The notes: a model not told the origin generated them from the letters alone. Numbered from the stretch's first letter, positions 12,150-25,802 are shown. The stretch: 64,000 nt of DNA from Hevea brasiliensis (GCF_030052815.1 NC_079497.1:16258258-16322257); one strand, 5' to 3'. Numbers and translations are program-made.

Positions 12150-12390
12150 TAGAAAAATAGCAAAATAAAACAAAATTAAGTTCTTCCTCCTCTACATAGT
12201 CAAGTCTTTCTTCAAATAAATTATTTCATTATTTAATTTTTATTTGTCTTTGTCAACACTTCAATTTTGCTCTGCAAATCATTAATCGGTATATTATTTG
12301 GATCACACTTTTACTAAGCTACATCTATTTCTTAGTGATTTTGTTGTTCTTCTAACTCTGTAACTTTTTCCTTAAGAGTATTTTTTTTTA
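12104..12390. other. (AT)n tract, then featureless AT-rich DNA
   Basis: An AT run fills 12104-12146 and is probably the right half of the microsatellite that the copia element entered. The remainder to 12390 shows no gene or recognised repeat. Confidence 0.8.
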
Positions 12391-12522
12391 GATGAAAGAT
12401 CATGTTTTACCTTATGATCAGAATATATTAATTAAAACAATTTGGTAAGACATTTTGTCACTTAGTAGGGTGTGAATTGAAGAGAAATTATTCCATGTAA
12501 TTGTTGTATATATTGTAGATAG

Positions 12523-12740
12523 AATTTTTTTTTTTTTTTTTTTGAAATGCAAAAAACGAGGGCCCTTGGGGTATGATGGTTATAACCCCTTTAGGCCTGA
12601 GGTATGGTGTCACCAGTTAACATTCTCGATTTGACCTAATCCAATAAGAAGAGACCTACCATCGAATCTGAGATGACACCCGTGAGATGCAGCATTAGGC
12701 TATTGGCTGCCGACTCGTTCATATTTCTAAGTAGAGATAA
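12523..12740 (-). mobile_element. SINE-like retroposon (candidate)
   Basis: Read on the minus strand, about 190 bases end in a long A-run (T-run 12524-12543 on the plus strand). A possible Pol III box A (ATAGCCTAATGCTG) and box B (CAGATTCGATGG) lie about 35 bases apart near the 5' end. It interrupts intron-4-like sequence of the pseudogene. Box matches are loose and no target duplication is convincing; it could also be another poly(A)-tailed element. Confidence 0.35.
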
Positions 12741-13201
12741 TATTTGGTCATTAATACTGGTGTGGGGAGTCAAAATTGGAGTGGGACAAGGCCATCTCAC
12801 CAAGTTAACTATTAGACTATTAATCATTGATTATGATGGAACTCACATAAAAATTACCATAATCAATAGTTAAATGCGACTGTTATATATACAATAGTTG
12901 TATTCTAAAACTTTCGTAAATTGAAGCATAATAAATAGACTTTTTTTTTTCATATTGAATTGGGGTATTGTTATTCTTCTCTATCATATGTTCCATATGG
13001 CATGGATGAAAGATAGTTGTGTTTAACCAAAAGCAATTGAAATGGGAAATTGTACATACGAAGGAAATCATTAAAATCAAGGTGCAGTTTGTAAACCTGC
13101 TTTCCAGATTCAGTAAAGAAGTTCAGATTAGCCCTGGAGGAACTGCATTAACGAGAATGTTGTCCTTAGCCCACTCACATGCCATGTTCTTTGTAATTTG
13201 A

Positions 13202-13580
13202 AGTCCTGGCTATTGCGCATACTCTAGGTTTACCTGATCTTGTGTTGGCCCCAAGATTTTGTGATGTAGGCGCTATTGCCACACCAATCTACTATTTTCT
13301 ATTGCTTATGGCCTGATTGTTTCGAAGCTGCTCTTTTTGGAATCCTCGGGTTTTGCTTCTCTCTCTTCGCTTGGCATTGCAGGTCCTATTGCTTGGATTT
13401 TTATTCGAAGACCTCTCTTTGGATACGCTGCTGCACTTTCCGCTGGTTGCTTCTGTTTTATACTTTTGGTGTTTTGGTCTGTGTTTTAGCAATTTTTTTC
13501 TTGTTCTATGGTGGTTGTTTCTTGTACCTCGGTGGTCTGTCTCTCTTGTCCCTTAATAAAATATATTGCTCATAAAAAAA
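13202..13580 (+). mobile_element. Probable 3' end of a LINE with poly(A) tail
   Basis: The block is C+T-rich on this strand, unlike its neighbours. It ends with CCCTTAATAAAATATATTG followed by an A-run at about 13576, the usual look of a 5'-truncated plant LINE 3' end. It replaces the exon 4-exon 3 intron region of the pseudogene. Two overlapping frames here have no recognisable domain. No target duplication was identified. Confidence 0.4.
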
Positions 13581-13631
13581 AACAAAATAGCTACAATACC
13601 GGAATTGAAGGAAATATTTATCATGCTTCCA

Positions 13632-14422
13632 GGGACGGATCCATAAGGGGCGCATTGAGCCCCTAAAATTTCAAAAAATATTAGGAGTATATTAATAATT
13701 TGAAACTTGTAAGTATAAAAATTTAATAATAATAATAATTTAGAAAAAAATAAAATAAAATCAGTAACCCATTAATCTAATAACCATTTTACTTCAATTC
13801 GTTTAATTTTAGCAAAAATTTTCTATTATATTAAATTAATTTTTGGTAAATCAATTAAAAGTGATTAATTTTAATGTATCATATTTCTAAAAAATGCATT
13901 TTCTCTCTAATTTATATTATAATATTTAAATGAATAATTTTTTTCTTAAATAATTTAATATAATCGATTTGTACAAAATTTGGAGGTTATGAGTGTATAT
14001 ATATAATTTTAGTGAAAATTGTATCTAATTTCTATTTTTTTCTCCAACATCAAAGTTTGGGTAGTTAAAAAGCAATTGATATTTGATATGATATTGAAAA
14101 TTTTGAACTATAAACAAATTTACTAATATGAAATATTTTAGTAAATTATGCCAAGTTTTACATTATTGTAGTCTTAATTTTCAATTCCAATGTTTTGTTA
14201 ACTTTGATATTATATTTAAATTGATGAGATATTGACAATGTCTTCAAAAAAAATGAAGAACATATATAAAAAAAATTATTGTAATATAATTTTGATAATT
14301 TATTGGATTTTGTAATAATAATTTTATCTATTAATAAAAATTTTTATTATATATATATATATATCATTTTTAAAAGTAATATATATTTTTAGTTGGGCCT
14401 AACTAAAATTTTTGGGTCCTTT
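13632..14422. mobile_element. 791-bp insertion with 9-bp target duplication (DNA transposon-like)
   Basis: ATGCTTCCA occurs at 13623-13631 and again at 14423-14431, and joining the two restores the exon 3 match to the intact gene. The insert starts GGGACGGATCC and ends TTTTTGGGTCCTTT. It is very AT-rich and has no coding sequence. Terminal inverted similarity is weak (GGATCC against GGACCC). Size and duplication length fit a Mutator-like or hAT-like non-autonomous element. Confidence 0.7.
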
Positions 14423-14498
14423 ATGCTTCCATATCCAGAAGCCCTAGAGAGAGGATATCAAAGTTGACAAGAATGAAAAACTGACTAAAATTGGTGCA

Positions 14499-15328
14499 AT
14501 TTACCAATGGATTTAACTTAAAAAAAGGGTGGGCGTTTTTTTTTTCTCTAAAATTTATCAACGAATTTCAATTCTATAAGTGATTGGTCAAATTACAAAA
14601 GAGGGTACTTAATTGATTGGTCAATCGGAGAGAGTATTGATCAAATTATAATTTAATTCATTTTAATTCAAGTTTATATAAAGATTGAGTTAGTTATACA
14701 TCAAAATAATTAGTCAATTTAATGTTGTAACCTAATCACTTAATTATATATTACACTTTTACTTCATATTCTTATAATGTGGGATTCCCAACATGTACTC
14801 TTAATTTTTAATTTCAAACATTTTACCAATGATTTTGAAATTGTCGATAAATTATGCACACATTTTTTCATGTCAAATAAATTACCAACGAAATTAAAAT
14901 ACATCGATAAATTACCAACATAGTCAAAATTTACAAATGATTTAATTTTCGTTAGTAAATTATGCAGTTAGTCTTTTATGTGAAATAATTTATCAATAAA
15001 TTTTAAATTCACTGATAAATTACTAATGAATTTTTAAATCTGTTAGCAAATTGTACACTAATCAATGAATTTAAAATATGTTAGTAAATTGTTTACCAAT
15101 TTTTTTTATCAAACAATTTACTTATAGACTCAAAATCTATTGGTAAATTACCAATGGATTTAAATATGTTGGCAAATTGTGCATCCATTCTTTTATGTCC
15201 AACAATTTAGCAAGATTTAAAAATTAGTTAGTAATTTACCAACAGATTTAAAAACCCATTGGTGATTTATCAATAAATCTTAAATCCATTGGTAAAATCT
15301 ATTGTTATATCAGATGATTTTTGTAGTG
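14499..15328. mobile_element. CACTA-like element end with subterminal repeats (truncated)
   Basis: The right end reads TTTTTGTAGTG at 15318-15328, the complement of CACTACAAAAA, the standard CACTA terminus. From about 14840 to 15310 there are many diverged copies of a motif like TTACCAACGGATTT and its complement, as in the subterminal regions of CACTA elements. No matching left terminus is present; the left side starts abruptly beside the pseudogene exon at about 14499. No coding sequence remains. Confidence 0.6.
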
Positions 15329-15870
15329 GATACCTGTGGAAGCTTAGGAGATCTAATTTTGTAAATGGGTTGTAAAAAGAGTTAGTAGGGAGAAATTGTC
15401 AAAATTGGAGTTTTGCGAAAAAGTATGTAGATTTTGTGGTGAGCTACTATAAATTCTTGGATTTAATCATTTTCTCTTCCTTTTTAACTCTTAAAATCCA
15501 AAACTTTTGATTTGATTTATTGTCGAGTTTTTGCTGAGCTTAATCAAATATAAGTGGATAATATTTAGTTCTTATGTGGTTATTTATAATCAATGAATCA
15601 GCTTATTTGGTTAGTTAGCATTGAGCTATAATCATGTTTTATCTGATCTTTCCTATTATAAATCGCCAAGAGCATATTTCTTACTTTTAATACTGCAATT
15701 AATTGAGTTGATTATTATGCATTATTATTACTCTTTATCACTGCATAAACACATACAAAAGAGGGTACTTAATTGAATTTTTTAAAAGGCTAAAAGTAAG
15801 GACCAGAAAATCTAAAAAATGTCGAATTCACCCTTTTAAATACCTCTTTAAATAAATTAAAGACAACAAA
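15329..15870. other. Intergenic, no gene seen
   Basis: Featureless AT-rich DNA. It includes one copy (15755-15776) of a 22-bp direct repeat whose other copy is at 14595-14616. Confidence 0.7.
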
Positions 15871-16009
15871 AATATAATTTATTTAAAAAAAGAAAAAAGA
15901 AAAAATTCCTCTGCATAACAAATGAAGAAAATGGAACCTAAATGATCTTGGTTCTTCTCCAACCTGAAACCTTATTTGTGTTTGTATAGCTTGCCTAGAA
16001 AATAAAGGT

Positions 16010-17879
<1,870 letters not shown>

Positions 17880-17981
17880 GAATTTTCTCGAGCGGCGAAG
17901 TGGGTGTGTGTTTTTCCCTGATACAGTAAATAACACGATACCTTGATTGGGGATATTATTCCGTTTAATGAACGGTTACCC

Positions 17982-17988
17982 ATTTATA
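17982..17988 (-). promoter_or_regulatory. TATA box of the dehydrogenase gene
   Basis: TATAAAT in the context CCTATAAATGGG lies about 103 bases upstream of the start codon on the minus strand. A start about 30 bases downstream would give a 5' leader of roughly 70 nt. This is predicted from position and match only. Confidence 0.6.
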
Positions 17989-18211
17989 GGCAAGGCAGGG
18001 TTAGGTTTGTTTTCTTTTTCTTTTTTTTTTTTAATAAATCTCTGATGCAGCATGCTTCTTGGAAAATTCTTTAATTTTTGGGTATGCGGCTTCATTTCAC
18101 ATCTAATCAGTATAATATTATCACATAAATGAGTGACAGAAATTTATACAATTTTATAATATATTGACCAAATTTATTTTTTAAACATAAAATTAAAATT
18201 GGTAAAATATA
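17989..18211. other. Short upstream intergenic stretch, nothing recognised
   Basis: It contains a T-run near 18020 and otherwise plain AT-rich DNA between the gene promoter and the LTR remnant. Confidence 0.6.
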
Positions 18212-18735
18212 TGTTGTCCCAAAATAGTCCAAAAGGGGGTTGAATTGGACTTAAACAATTTTTTGGCCCTTGCTTGTAGCCTAATGAAAAATTGTGGCTT
18301 TTTTCAACTAGGTACTCCTTTATTTATAGTGAAAGTGATATGTATTTCAATAATGTGTCCCTAAATTGCAATTCAAGCTTCAATCAATATTTATAGCAAT
18401 TTTTGACATAACATGCATCACAAAATATTCAACTAATTTCTCAACCTACTCAATATATCTTTAAGTATATCAACTCAATATCTTCAATCAACATTCAATA
18501 TTATGCATAGAAATTAAATTACATAAAAGTAAAGTGATTAAGGTTAGAGAAATCAAACACAATGATTTTTATAGCTGTTGGGCTTAATTAGCCTATATCC
18601 ACTCTCTCAAAGAACTCTCTTTGAGTCTTCTCTCCACTATTTGCTCTTTTAAAGGTAAGAGACCAAAAGCCCTTTACAACTTTTTCAACACTAAGCTTTT
18701 ACCAAGGTAGCTTGAACACTTGACAGGGTCAACAA
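18212..18735 (-). mobile_element. Remnant of a retrotransposon LTR (3' part)
   Basis: On the minus strand it ends CCCCCTTTTGGACTATTTTGGGACAACA, a form typical of the LTR 3' end of some plant copia elements (…CAACCCCC…ACA). Upstream it holds TATAAAAATCATTG-like and TATAAATAAAG sequence. Its right edge joins RT sequence of the neighbouring copia element without a recognisable border. It has no partner LTR in the window. Confidence 0.45.
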
Positions 18736-18851
18736 GATCCCAAACTTGATTCTTATACATGGAATCAATCTCGGATTTCATAGCATCAATCCATTTTGAA
18801 GAGTCTATATCTGATATAGCTTCTTCATAGGTAAGTGGATCATCTCCATGA
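18736..18851 (-). pseudogene. copia RT start, truncated
   Basis: The frame contains DDPLTYEEAISDIDSSKW and NQVWDLVD, the linker and opening of copia RT. It then leaves the family pattern after about WDLVDP, where the LTR remnant begins. Removing the solo LTR joins this frame to the coding sequence at 21945 across ELDHGDD. Confidence 0.8.
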
Positions 18852-21800
18852 TGTAACACCCTCCCGGTAGCAACTCCGTACATTCTACTGTTCCGGTGAC
18901 CAGTGTCGGTCCGGATAGCTAGAACGTCCGGAAAAATATTTAAACTAAATCGAGAAACCAAAATTAACTCAAATATTACCAAGAAAAATTTAGTAAAAAT
19001 TTTAGAAATAAAATACAACTAAGTCAAATGAGTCGGTGCCCAAGTGATGGGTAACCAAGAGGGAAGTTGCGGTTCTCGCAACTAGGAGCCCTAGACCCAG
19101 GGAAAAATTCATAAAATAATTTTTGGGACTTCAGAGAAGGGTCATTAAGGTTCCTATGGCATTAGAATGCCAAGAAAATATTTAGAAAAATTTTTCAATC
19201 GGTACAGACAATTTTGACCTGTTAAGCCAAACGGAGGGCATTTTGGTCATTTCGCCTTCAGAGGCGATTTTTGGCCGACTTGTCCAGTTGAGTAAATAAT
19301 TATTATGACATAAAATATGAATTAATGTTGATGAAAAATTAATTTAAAGTTAGTAGAAAAGAAAAGAAAAATCAATATAATGCAAATTATGACATCATTA
19401 TGATGTCATTTAAAAGTTCCCACCAATTACATTTAAACAACCATTTAATTAACTAAAAAAAGAGACAATTGAGACCAAAGAAATTAAAAACCTATCAGCC
19501 ATCTTCTTCCCTCATTCCAGCCGCACCACCATGGCCATGGAAGCCTTCATCTCCTTCTTCATTCAAGCTTGAAAATCTCTCTAACCTTACCCCAAAACCC
19601 TTAGGTCCCTTCACTAAAATTGGTCACCCAACCTTGCTAAAGTGTTTGGCAGCCTAGAAAAGGAAAGAAAGTGAAGTTTAAGCTTGAGAAAATTCTGCCC
19701 CATTCAAGGTTAGTGCCTATTTATACACATATCTCTCTTATTCCATGTTAGAGACTTAAAATGAGTAAGAATTTGTAAATTAAATGAATAGAATTTATGT
19801 GTATGTACACCATGGATTTCGGCAGCCCTAAGGAAGGGATAAGATTGATTATTTTTGATGGACTTAGAGTGGACTAGAGATCATGTTTAAAGTATATATT
19901 TATGTGGATAATGAATTAGTTAGTTAACTAAGGTAACTTGTGTGAAATTGAAATGGGAATTAGGGTTTTGGAGAGAAACTTGGACTTTGCTTGTGTAATG
20001 GAGAATGAACATTCTAATGGTCAATTAGTGACCATTTGAGGTAAGTTGGCCATAATTCGGAGTGAACTATAGTATGACAAAATGAATTGGTATGCTGCCT
20101 AGTGAGAGCAGCAGGTGTGGCTGTGATTCCAGCCCACTTAGACAGCCATAACTTTGGCTGTGTAGGTTCAATTGGTATTTGGCCAATTGGACATGAAACT
20201 ATACACATAATGGCACAATTTTGGTGAAGAAACCATGCCCAAAAGACCAAAGCAAGTGGACCAAAAACTTACCCCAATCCGGATGTCCTGCAACCAGATT
20301 CTGCAGAATGACCAAATGAATAGTAATTGTTCATTTAGCCATAACTCATTGTAAAATGACCCAATTGACCTGAAATTTTTACAGCAACAAGTTAAGATAT
20401 AGACCAACAACTTTTATGAAGAAACCTACCCCAAATTATGACCAGAACCTATCCAACAAGGCAGTTGCAGTCACTGTTCACTGCACTGTAGATATGGTCA
20501 GTTCTGCAATTTTTCAATCCGGCCAGCTGTGGTTTTTGGACCATAACTGGAGCTACAAAACTCCAAATGGAGTGATTCAAAAAAGAAAATTCAACTAGAC
20601 AAAATAAGGAACAACTTTCATGTTTATCATTTTCTCAAATTCTCACTGCAACAGTAACTAATGGAATAGTAAATTTAGGGTACAAAAACTGAAAATTCTG
20701 CTCCCTTAGTTTTAAGCTTAGAAATAGTATTGGTGATTCATTCCAACAAGTTTTGAGTGCAAAATGTGGTACATTGGGAGTGTTAAAACCAATGTACCTA
20801 TTTTCTATGCAAAAGTCACCATTTTTGTTGACTAATGAAATGAATAGTAACATCAAAACTTGAAATTCAAAAATTGAAGAATTCTAAAGTATCAAATGCC
20901 CTAGTATACCTAACAAGATTGGTTTGGATAGTTTGGCATGCCAATAGGGTTCAGTTAGCAGTACTGCACATGGCATTATGCCATTCTATGATTTCATGGC
21001 TTTTAGCCATTCTAACATTGTGTTGATATTTGGCCTTGTGCCTATTGTCATTATAGCTTATTAGCTGTTCTGTTGCACACCGGGAGATGCATATGTGACC
21101 AATGGTGTGACGGCCCGAGGTACTAGATACCCAGTGCCAGTTTACCCGTTATCCAGTCCAGTCGTCCAGTATAGGTTACTTGGGCAACTAAAAGAATGAA
21201 AGTGGATAAATTTAACTAAATAATGAATATAACAAGTACAAAACAAGTAAGACATCGATACATTCAATGCATATTTATTTCTGTTATTTCTTTCTATTTT
21301 ATTATTTGCACCACTAAGCATTATTGCTTAGCGCGTTGCTTTTGCCACGCGTAGGTTCTGGAGATACTGACCGAGAGCCCAGTAGACCACAGACTGGGTG
21401 AGACCTCCTGCAGCTCTGCATAGTGTCCGTGTCACCTCACCTTCTACAGTGCATTGGTAGGACACTAGGTTTCATTTTGGTATTTTGTAACTAACTTTTA
21501 TTTTCTCATATGTAATTGAACTTATGTAATGTATTTTGATGTTCATGTAAATAATGAAAATTGTGTTTGTGAATGGAAAAGTGAATATCTATCTGTGACT
21601 TGTACATGATTATCACATGAGATGAATGATTGAGAAATGAAATTGAAAAATATTGAGATTTTGATATTGGAGTTTGAGATGATTGAATATGATTATAGGA
21701 AGTGTTTTTCACAGGTTCCGAAGAACTGTTTTCTCCATTTTTAGCCGGTACTCTGCCGGATTTTCTAAGAAAATTTTCGGAACCTCAAATAAATTAAAAT

Positions 21801-21944
21801 TTCAACAAATGACTTAAATAGATTATATTTCACAAGTTATATTCAAAATTATGATGAAAATTAATTAAGATAAAATAGAGTGTTCCAGTACATCGTGTGA
21901 CATAACTTACTCGGATATACTGTAGACGGGTAAGGGGTGTCACA
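18852..21944 (+). mobile_element. Solo LTR, Tekay/Del-like family, 3093 bp
   Basis: It runs from TGTAACACCCTCCCGG to GGGGTGTCACA, flanked by the perfect 5-bp duplication CATGA at 18847-18851 and 21945-21949. Its first 90 bases closely resemble those of the LTRs at 661 and 55924 (CTACTGTTCCGGTGACCAGT). It lies in opposite orientation to the copia element it interrupts. It is 650 bp shorter than the LTR at 661 and its middle is diverged, so it belongs to another subfamily. Confidence 0.9.
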
Positions 21945-23046
21945 CATGATCTAATTCTTCATGAGTAGACAACTCTTGTTCTTCTTCATGAAGGAAACCA
22001 TATCTCACTGGTGGGTGAGATACCTTGGTTGTTCTATGAGGAACAGCTGTAGATGTTTCACCAATAGATGTAGGTTGACTAGATGGATCTATATCCATCT
22101 AATCTGTTGGTTGGTCAGAATTCTTCAATTCTAACTCTATTTGCCTTCCTTTGTCTCCTTCTTGAACAAACTATTGTTCAAGAAATGTGGCATCTCTCCT
22201 TACCACAACCTTTTGTGATGTAGGCAAATAAAAGTAATATCAAAAACTATCTTTTGGATATCCAACAAATCGACCCTTTTCTGATCTGGTTTCCAATTTA
22301 TCAGTGTTCAGCTTTTTCATATAAGCTGGACAATCCCAAATCTTAACATTCTTAAGACTTGGTTTTCTTCCATGCCACATCTCATAAGGTGTAAAAGATA
22401 CTGATTTTGATGGAATCCTATTCAGAATATGCAAAGCTGATTCTAATGCAAATCCCCAAAAGGAGATTGGCATATCAGTATAGCTTATCATACTACGTAC
22501 CATATCTAATAGGGTACGATTTCTCCTTTCAAATACACCATTCAACTGTGGTGTTCCTGGAGGAGTCAGTTGGGAAACAATGTCATACTTTCTCAGGTAT
22601 TCATCAAATTCATTACTCAAGTATTCACCTCCACGATCTGATCGAAGAGCTTTAATACTCTTTCCTATTTGATTTTCTACTTTAGATTTAAATTCTTTGA
22701 ATTTTTCAAAGGATTCATGTTTGTATTTCATCAAATACAAATACCCAAACCTTGATTTATCATTAGTAAAGGTAATAAAATAATGAAAACCGCCTCTAGC
22801 CATTTCTTTAAATAGACCACATACATCTCTATGTATTAGCTCCAAAATATTTTCAGCTCTTAGCCCTTGTCCTACAAAGGGTGATCTAGTCATTTTGCCC
22901 TGAAGGCAGGATTCACAGGTTGGAGTAGGTTCAGAACCCAATGAGGATAAAATCTCCATTTTCTCCAGTTTTGCAATCTTATCTTCTGCAACATGACCTA
23001 ATATTAGGTGCCAAATATATTTTGAACTTGAGTTGATTTTCACCAT
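21945..23046 (-). pseudogene. copia integrase, lightly damaged
   Basis: 22240-23046 is a long open frame. It has the zinc-binding region (HLILGHVAEDKIAK, CESCLQGKMTRSP), the catalytic Asp in LIHRDVCG, the second Asp in LRSDRGGEYL and the Glu in GVFERRNRTLLDMV, followed by the C-terminal GRKPSLKNVKIWDCPAY region. A stop at about 22240 and one near 22100 interrupt the variable linker that leads to RT. The integrase core itself looks complete. Confidence 0.88.
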
Positions 23047-23052
23047 GGCATT

Positions 23053-24353
23053 TCATTCATTTAGATCACTTGCATTCAATTTGTATTTGTCATTATTATC
23101 CAAATAATAAAGACCATCATTCATATAACCTGAACCAACATATTTATTTTCAAAATAAATATTGCAAACATTATCTGTGAACTGAAATTCATAACCATTT
23201 CTAGTCAAACTAGATATAGAAATGATGTTATTAAAAGCATCAGGTACATATAAAATATTATCCAAACAAAAAACATGTCCAGACATGTAAAAAGATTTAG
23301 ATCCTATGGCTAAAGCTTCAACAATTGAGCCATCGCCAATCCGGAGTCTAAAATCTCGAGAACGCAAGCTGCTACTATTTGCTAGTTCCTACATATCATA
23401 AGAAATGTGAGAACTAACACCAGTATCTAAAACCTAAGCTGTAGATGAACTATAAGTATCATCAGAATCTAAATAACAAGATATGGACATACCTTCCGAA
23501 GGTGTATCCTTCTTGTTCTTCAGAGAAGCAAGATACTCTGGGCAATTCCTTTTCCAGTGCCCATTCTGCTGGCAATGGAAACACTTTCCTTTGCCTCCAT
23601 CACTTTAGTCTTCCCTTTCTGTTTAGCTATTTTCTTGGAAGGACCAAGAATTTGAGGTTTCTTTTTCTTATTGCCCTTCTTTTTGTTGGACTTTCCAGCA
23701 GAAGAAGATGCAATCAAAACTACCTCTTTGCCTTTATTGCCCAGCATATTCTTTTGGGCTATAACTAGCATGTTGAGTAAACCAGCCAAGGTGCATTCCT
23801 GTTTAGCAATATGAAAATTTGTCACAAAATTCCCAAAAGACTCAGGAAGGGACTAAAGGATCAAATCCGTTTGTAGTTGGAAATCGATGTTAAAGTCAAG
23901 ATGTTCCAGCTGCTCAATCAGTTGAATCATCTTATGGACATGATCCCTAACATTCTGTCCCTCATACATCCTCATGTGAAACAGTTGTCTAGATATCTCA
24001 TACCTAGCATTCCTACTGTGCTCACCATACAACTCTTATAGGTGAAAGAGGATCTCACTCACACTCTGCATGTTCTCATGCTGCTTTTGTAACTCATTAC
24101 TCATAGAAGCAAGCATGTAATACTTGGCTCTCATATCATGCTCCTTCCACTTGTCCAAAGTTTCATGTTCCTCTTGTGTGGCCTCTGGAGGTAAGGGACT
24201 AGGAACTTGTGAGTCTAGGACATATCCTATATGTTCAAGGTTCAGGACAAGTTTCAAATTTCTTAGCTAATCAGATAGATTAGGTCCTGTCAACCTATTG
24301 TGATTAAGTATGCTTGCAAGGATATTGAATGGTGGTGGTTGTTCTGTGCTCAT
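23053..24353 (-). pseudogene. copia gag and protease, broken
   Basis: The gag start is ATG 24351-24353 (MSTEQPPPFNILAS), soon stopped by TAG near 24270. It continues in 24036-24257 and 23520-23825 with a lysine-rich region and then a CCHC knuckle (CFHCQQNGHWKRNCP). The protease has DTG in VLDTGVSSHI at about 23430. 23053-23367 holds the pre-integrase segment (LYVPDAFNNIISISSL). Stops near 23435, 23390 and 23050, plus frameshifts in gag, disable it. Confidence 0.82.
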
Positions 24354-25785
24354 TATTATTAGAAAATTAACTATAGAAAATAACCAGATTAATTAGTAAA
24401 TGTATCATGTATTTAACCAAAATAATTATGGTCTTTTAATCAAATTGGTCCTCTCACTAACTTAGCAAATCCTACACTTCTAAAGTAGAAAACGAAAATC
24501 CTAATTGGATGGATTTCTAATGGGTGATTGAATTCTTATAATCCTATTGATCATTCTCAGGCACATCCATTATTGGAATTACAATAAACTATAAGTAAGC
24601 AACTCCTTGCCCATCACATCTCATGTGAGGTTCAATCCTTTACCTAGCCCCTAATGCTCAAAATCTCAGGCACATCCATTATTGACTTATCTTGCATTAG
24701 TTAAGTTGATCCCATTGAGCCAGTAAACATGCAAATAATTTAAATGTCCTTAGGCACATTCATTATTGGCCACCAAACCATTTACATATTTACAACATCT
24801 CATGCTTAACAATTATTCTTAAGAAAATTTCTCAAAATAATTGCCTCAATGGAGGGCCCATATTATAATTACTTTAATTATAGCATTTCCAACTTAATCT
24901 TTTGTTTGGAAGATTTTGTAGTCATCCTAATTACTATTAAGGTCTCATTATCCAATTAGCATACATATATCATATACTTGCATACATTCCCATACATCTC
25001 ATGCATTCATGGATAATAAATATGGTATGATCATGGACTTCCTAAGGGATTCAAAATTCTAAACCACCAAGAATTTAATCAGGGCATTCCTAGGTGCATT
25101 TCATTCATTCATATTACAAGAGTTGCTGAAGGAGTACATAATCAACACTTGATCTTGAATTCCTCCCACTGGTCCCACCAATGCTCTTGACCTCCTTGAT
25201 CTTCTTGCAATCCAATTACATAGTAATCCTTGGCATACCAAGGCGAATTTACAAGAACTAAATAAATGAAATTACAACCCAAAAATATTATAGCCTTTAT
25301 AATACATGCCCAAAATAAATTAAAATAAATTAATTAATTTACAACCCAAAGAAACATAAAAGAAATAAATCCAATTACATTGGTCTTTTATTGTCCATGA
25401 TCATCCATCATGCAATCACTATTTAACAATTAAATAAAACATACATACTAAAATTAAATTGAATATCTCATATTCAACTTAAAAATCCAAATTTGAATAT
25501 GATTCAAACAAATTTAAAAATTCAGATTTGAATCTAAATTTAATTGTGTGATTAAAACTCCTAATTAAACACTTTAATTAGTCATGAGCCTCATTATGGG
25601 CCTTGGAACCAAGCCCACAAACAAACCCAAAAATCATGCGCATGGTTAGATGGATCAAACCATGCGCACCAATGATGCCTTCATCAAGCTGCCACCTTTT
25701 TCATTGCAACCAGCAATGATTTAATCATCTCATGATCAAATCACACAATTAAATCATATAATCAACAATCTAAATGGTAAATATA
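24354..25785 (-). other. Untranslated leader of the copia element
   Basis: 1.4 kb lie between the primer site and gag, with no gene. A motif containing AGGCACATCCATTATTG recurs at 24556-24576, 24665-24684 and (diverged) 24748-24769. Confidence 0.75.
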
Positions 25786-25800
25786 GTGGCTCTGATACCA
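25786..25800 (-). other. Primer-binding site (initiator Met tRNA type)
   Basis: On the minus strand TGGTATCAGAGCCAC follows the LTR end after a short spacer. It is complementary to the 3' end of initiator-methionine tRNA. Confidence 0.85.
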
Positions 25801-25802
25801 AT

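Larger units (their letters stand above)
12391..14500 (-). pseudogene. Degenerate paralogue of the tropinone-reductase-like gene
   Basis: Three blocks match the intact gene at 16010-17879 in the same order and strand. First, 12391-12480 matches its intron 4 (compare 16708-16800). Second, 13036-13198 matches the intron/exon 4 boundary and exon 4, coding [14 protein letters not shown] with a later Arg-to-stop change. Third, 13585-13631 plus 14423-14500 matches exon 3, split by an insertion. Exon 5, exon 2 and exon 1 are not found. The intervening DNA holds a SINE candidate, a LINE-like tail and a 791-bp insertion. Because intron sequence is shared, this is a DNA-level duplicate and not a retrocopy. 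Confidence 0.85.

Noticed and set aside
13276..13575. 99- and 79-residue hydrophobic frames that could suggest a membrane protein
   Set aside because: The hydrophobicity follows from T-rich DNA near a poly(A)-ended LINE-like block; two overlapping frames look equally hydrophobic.
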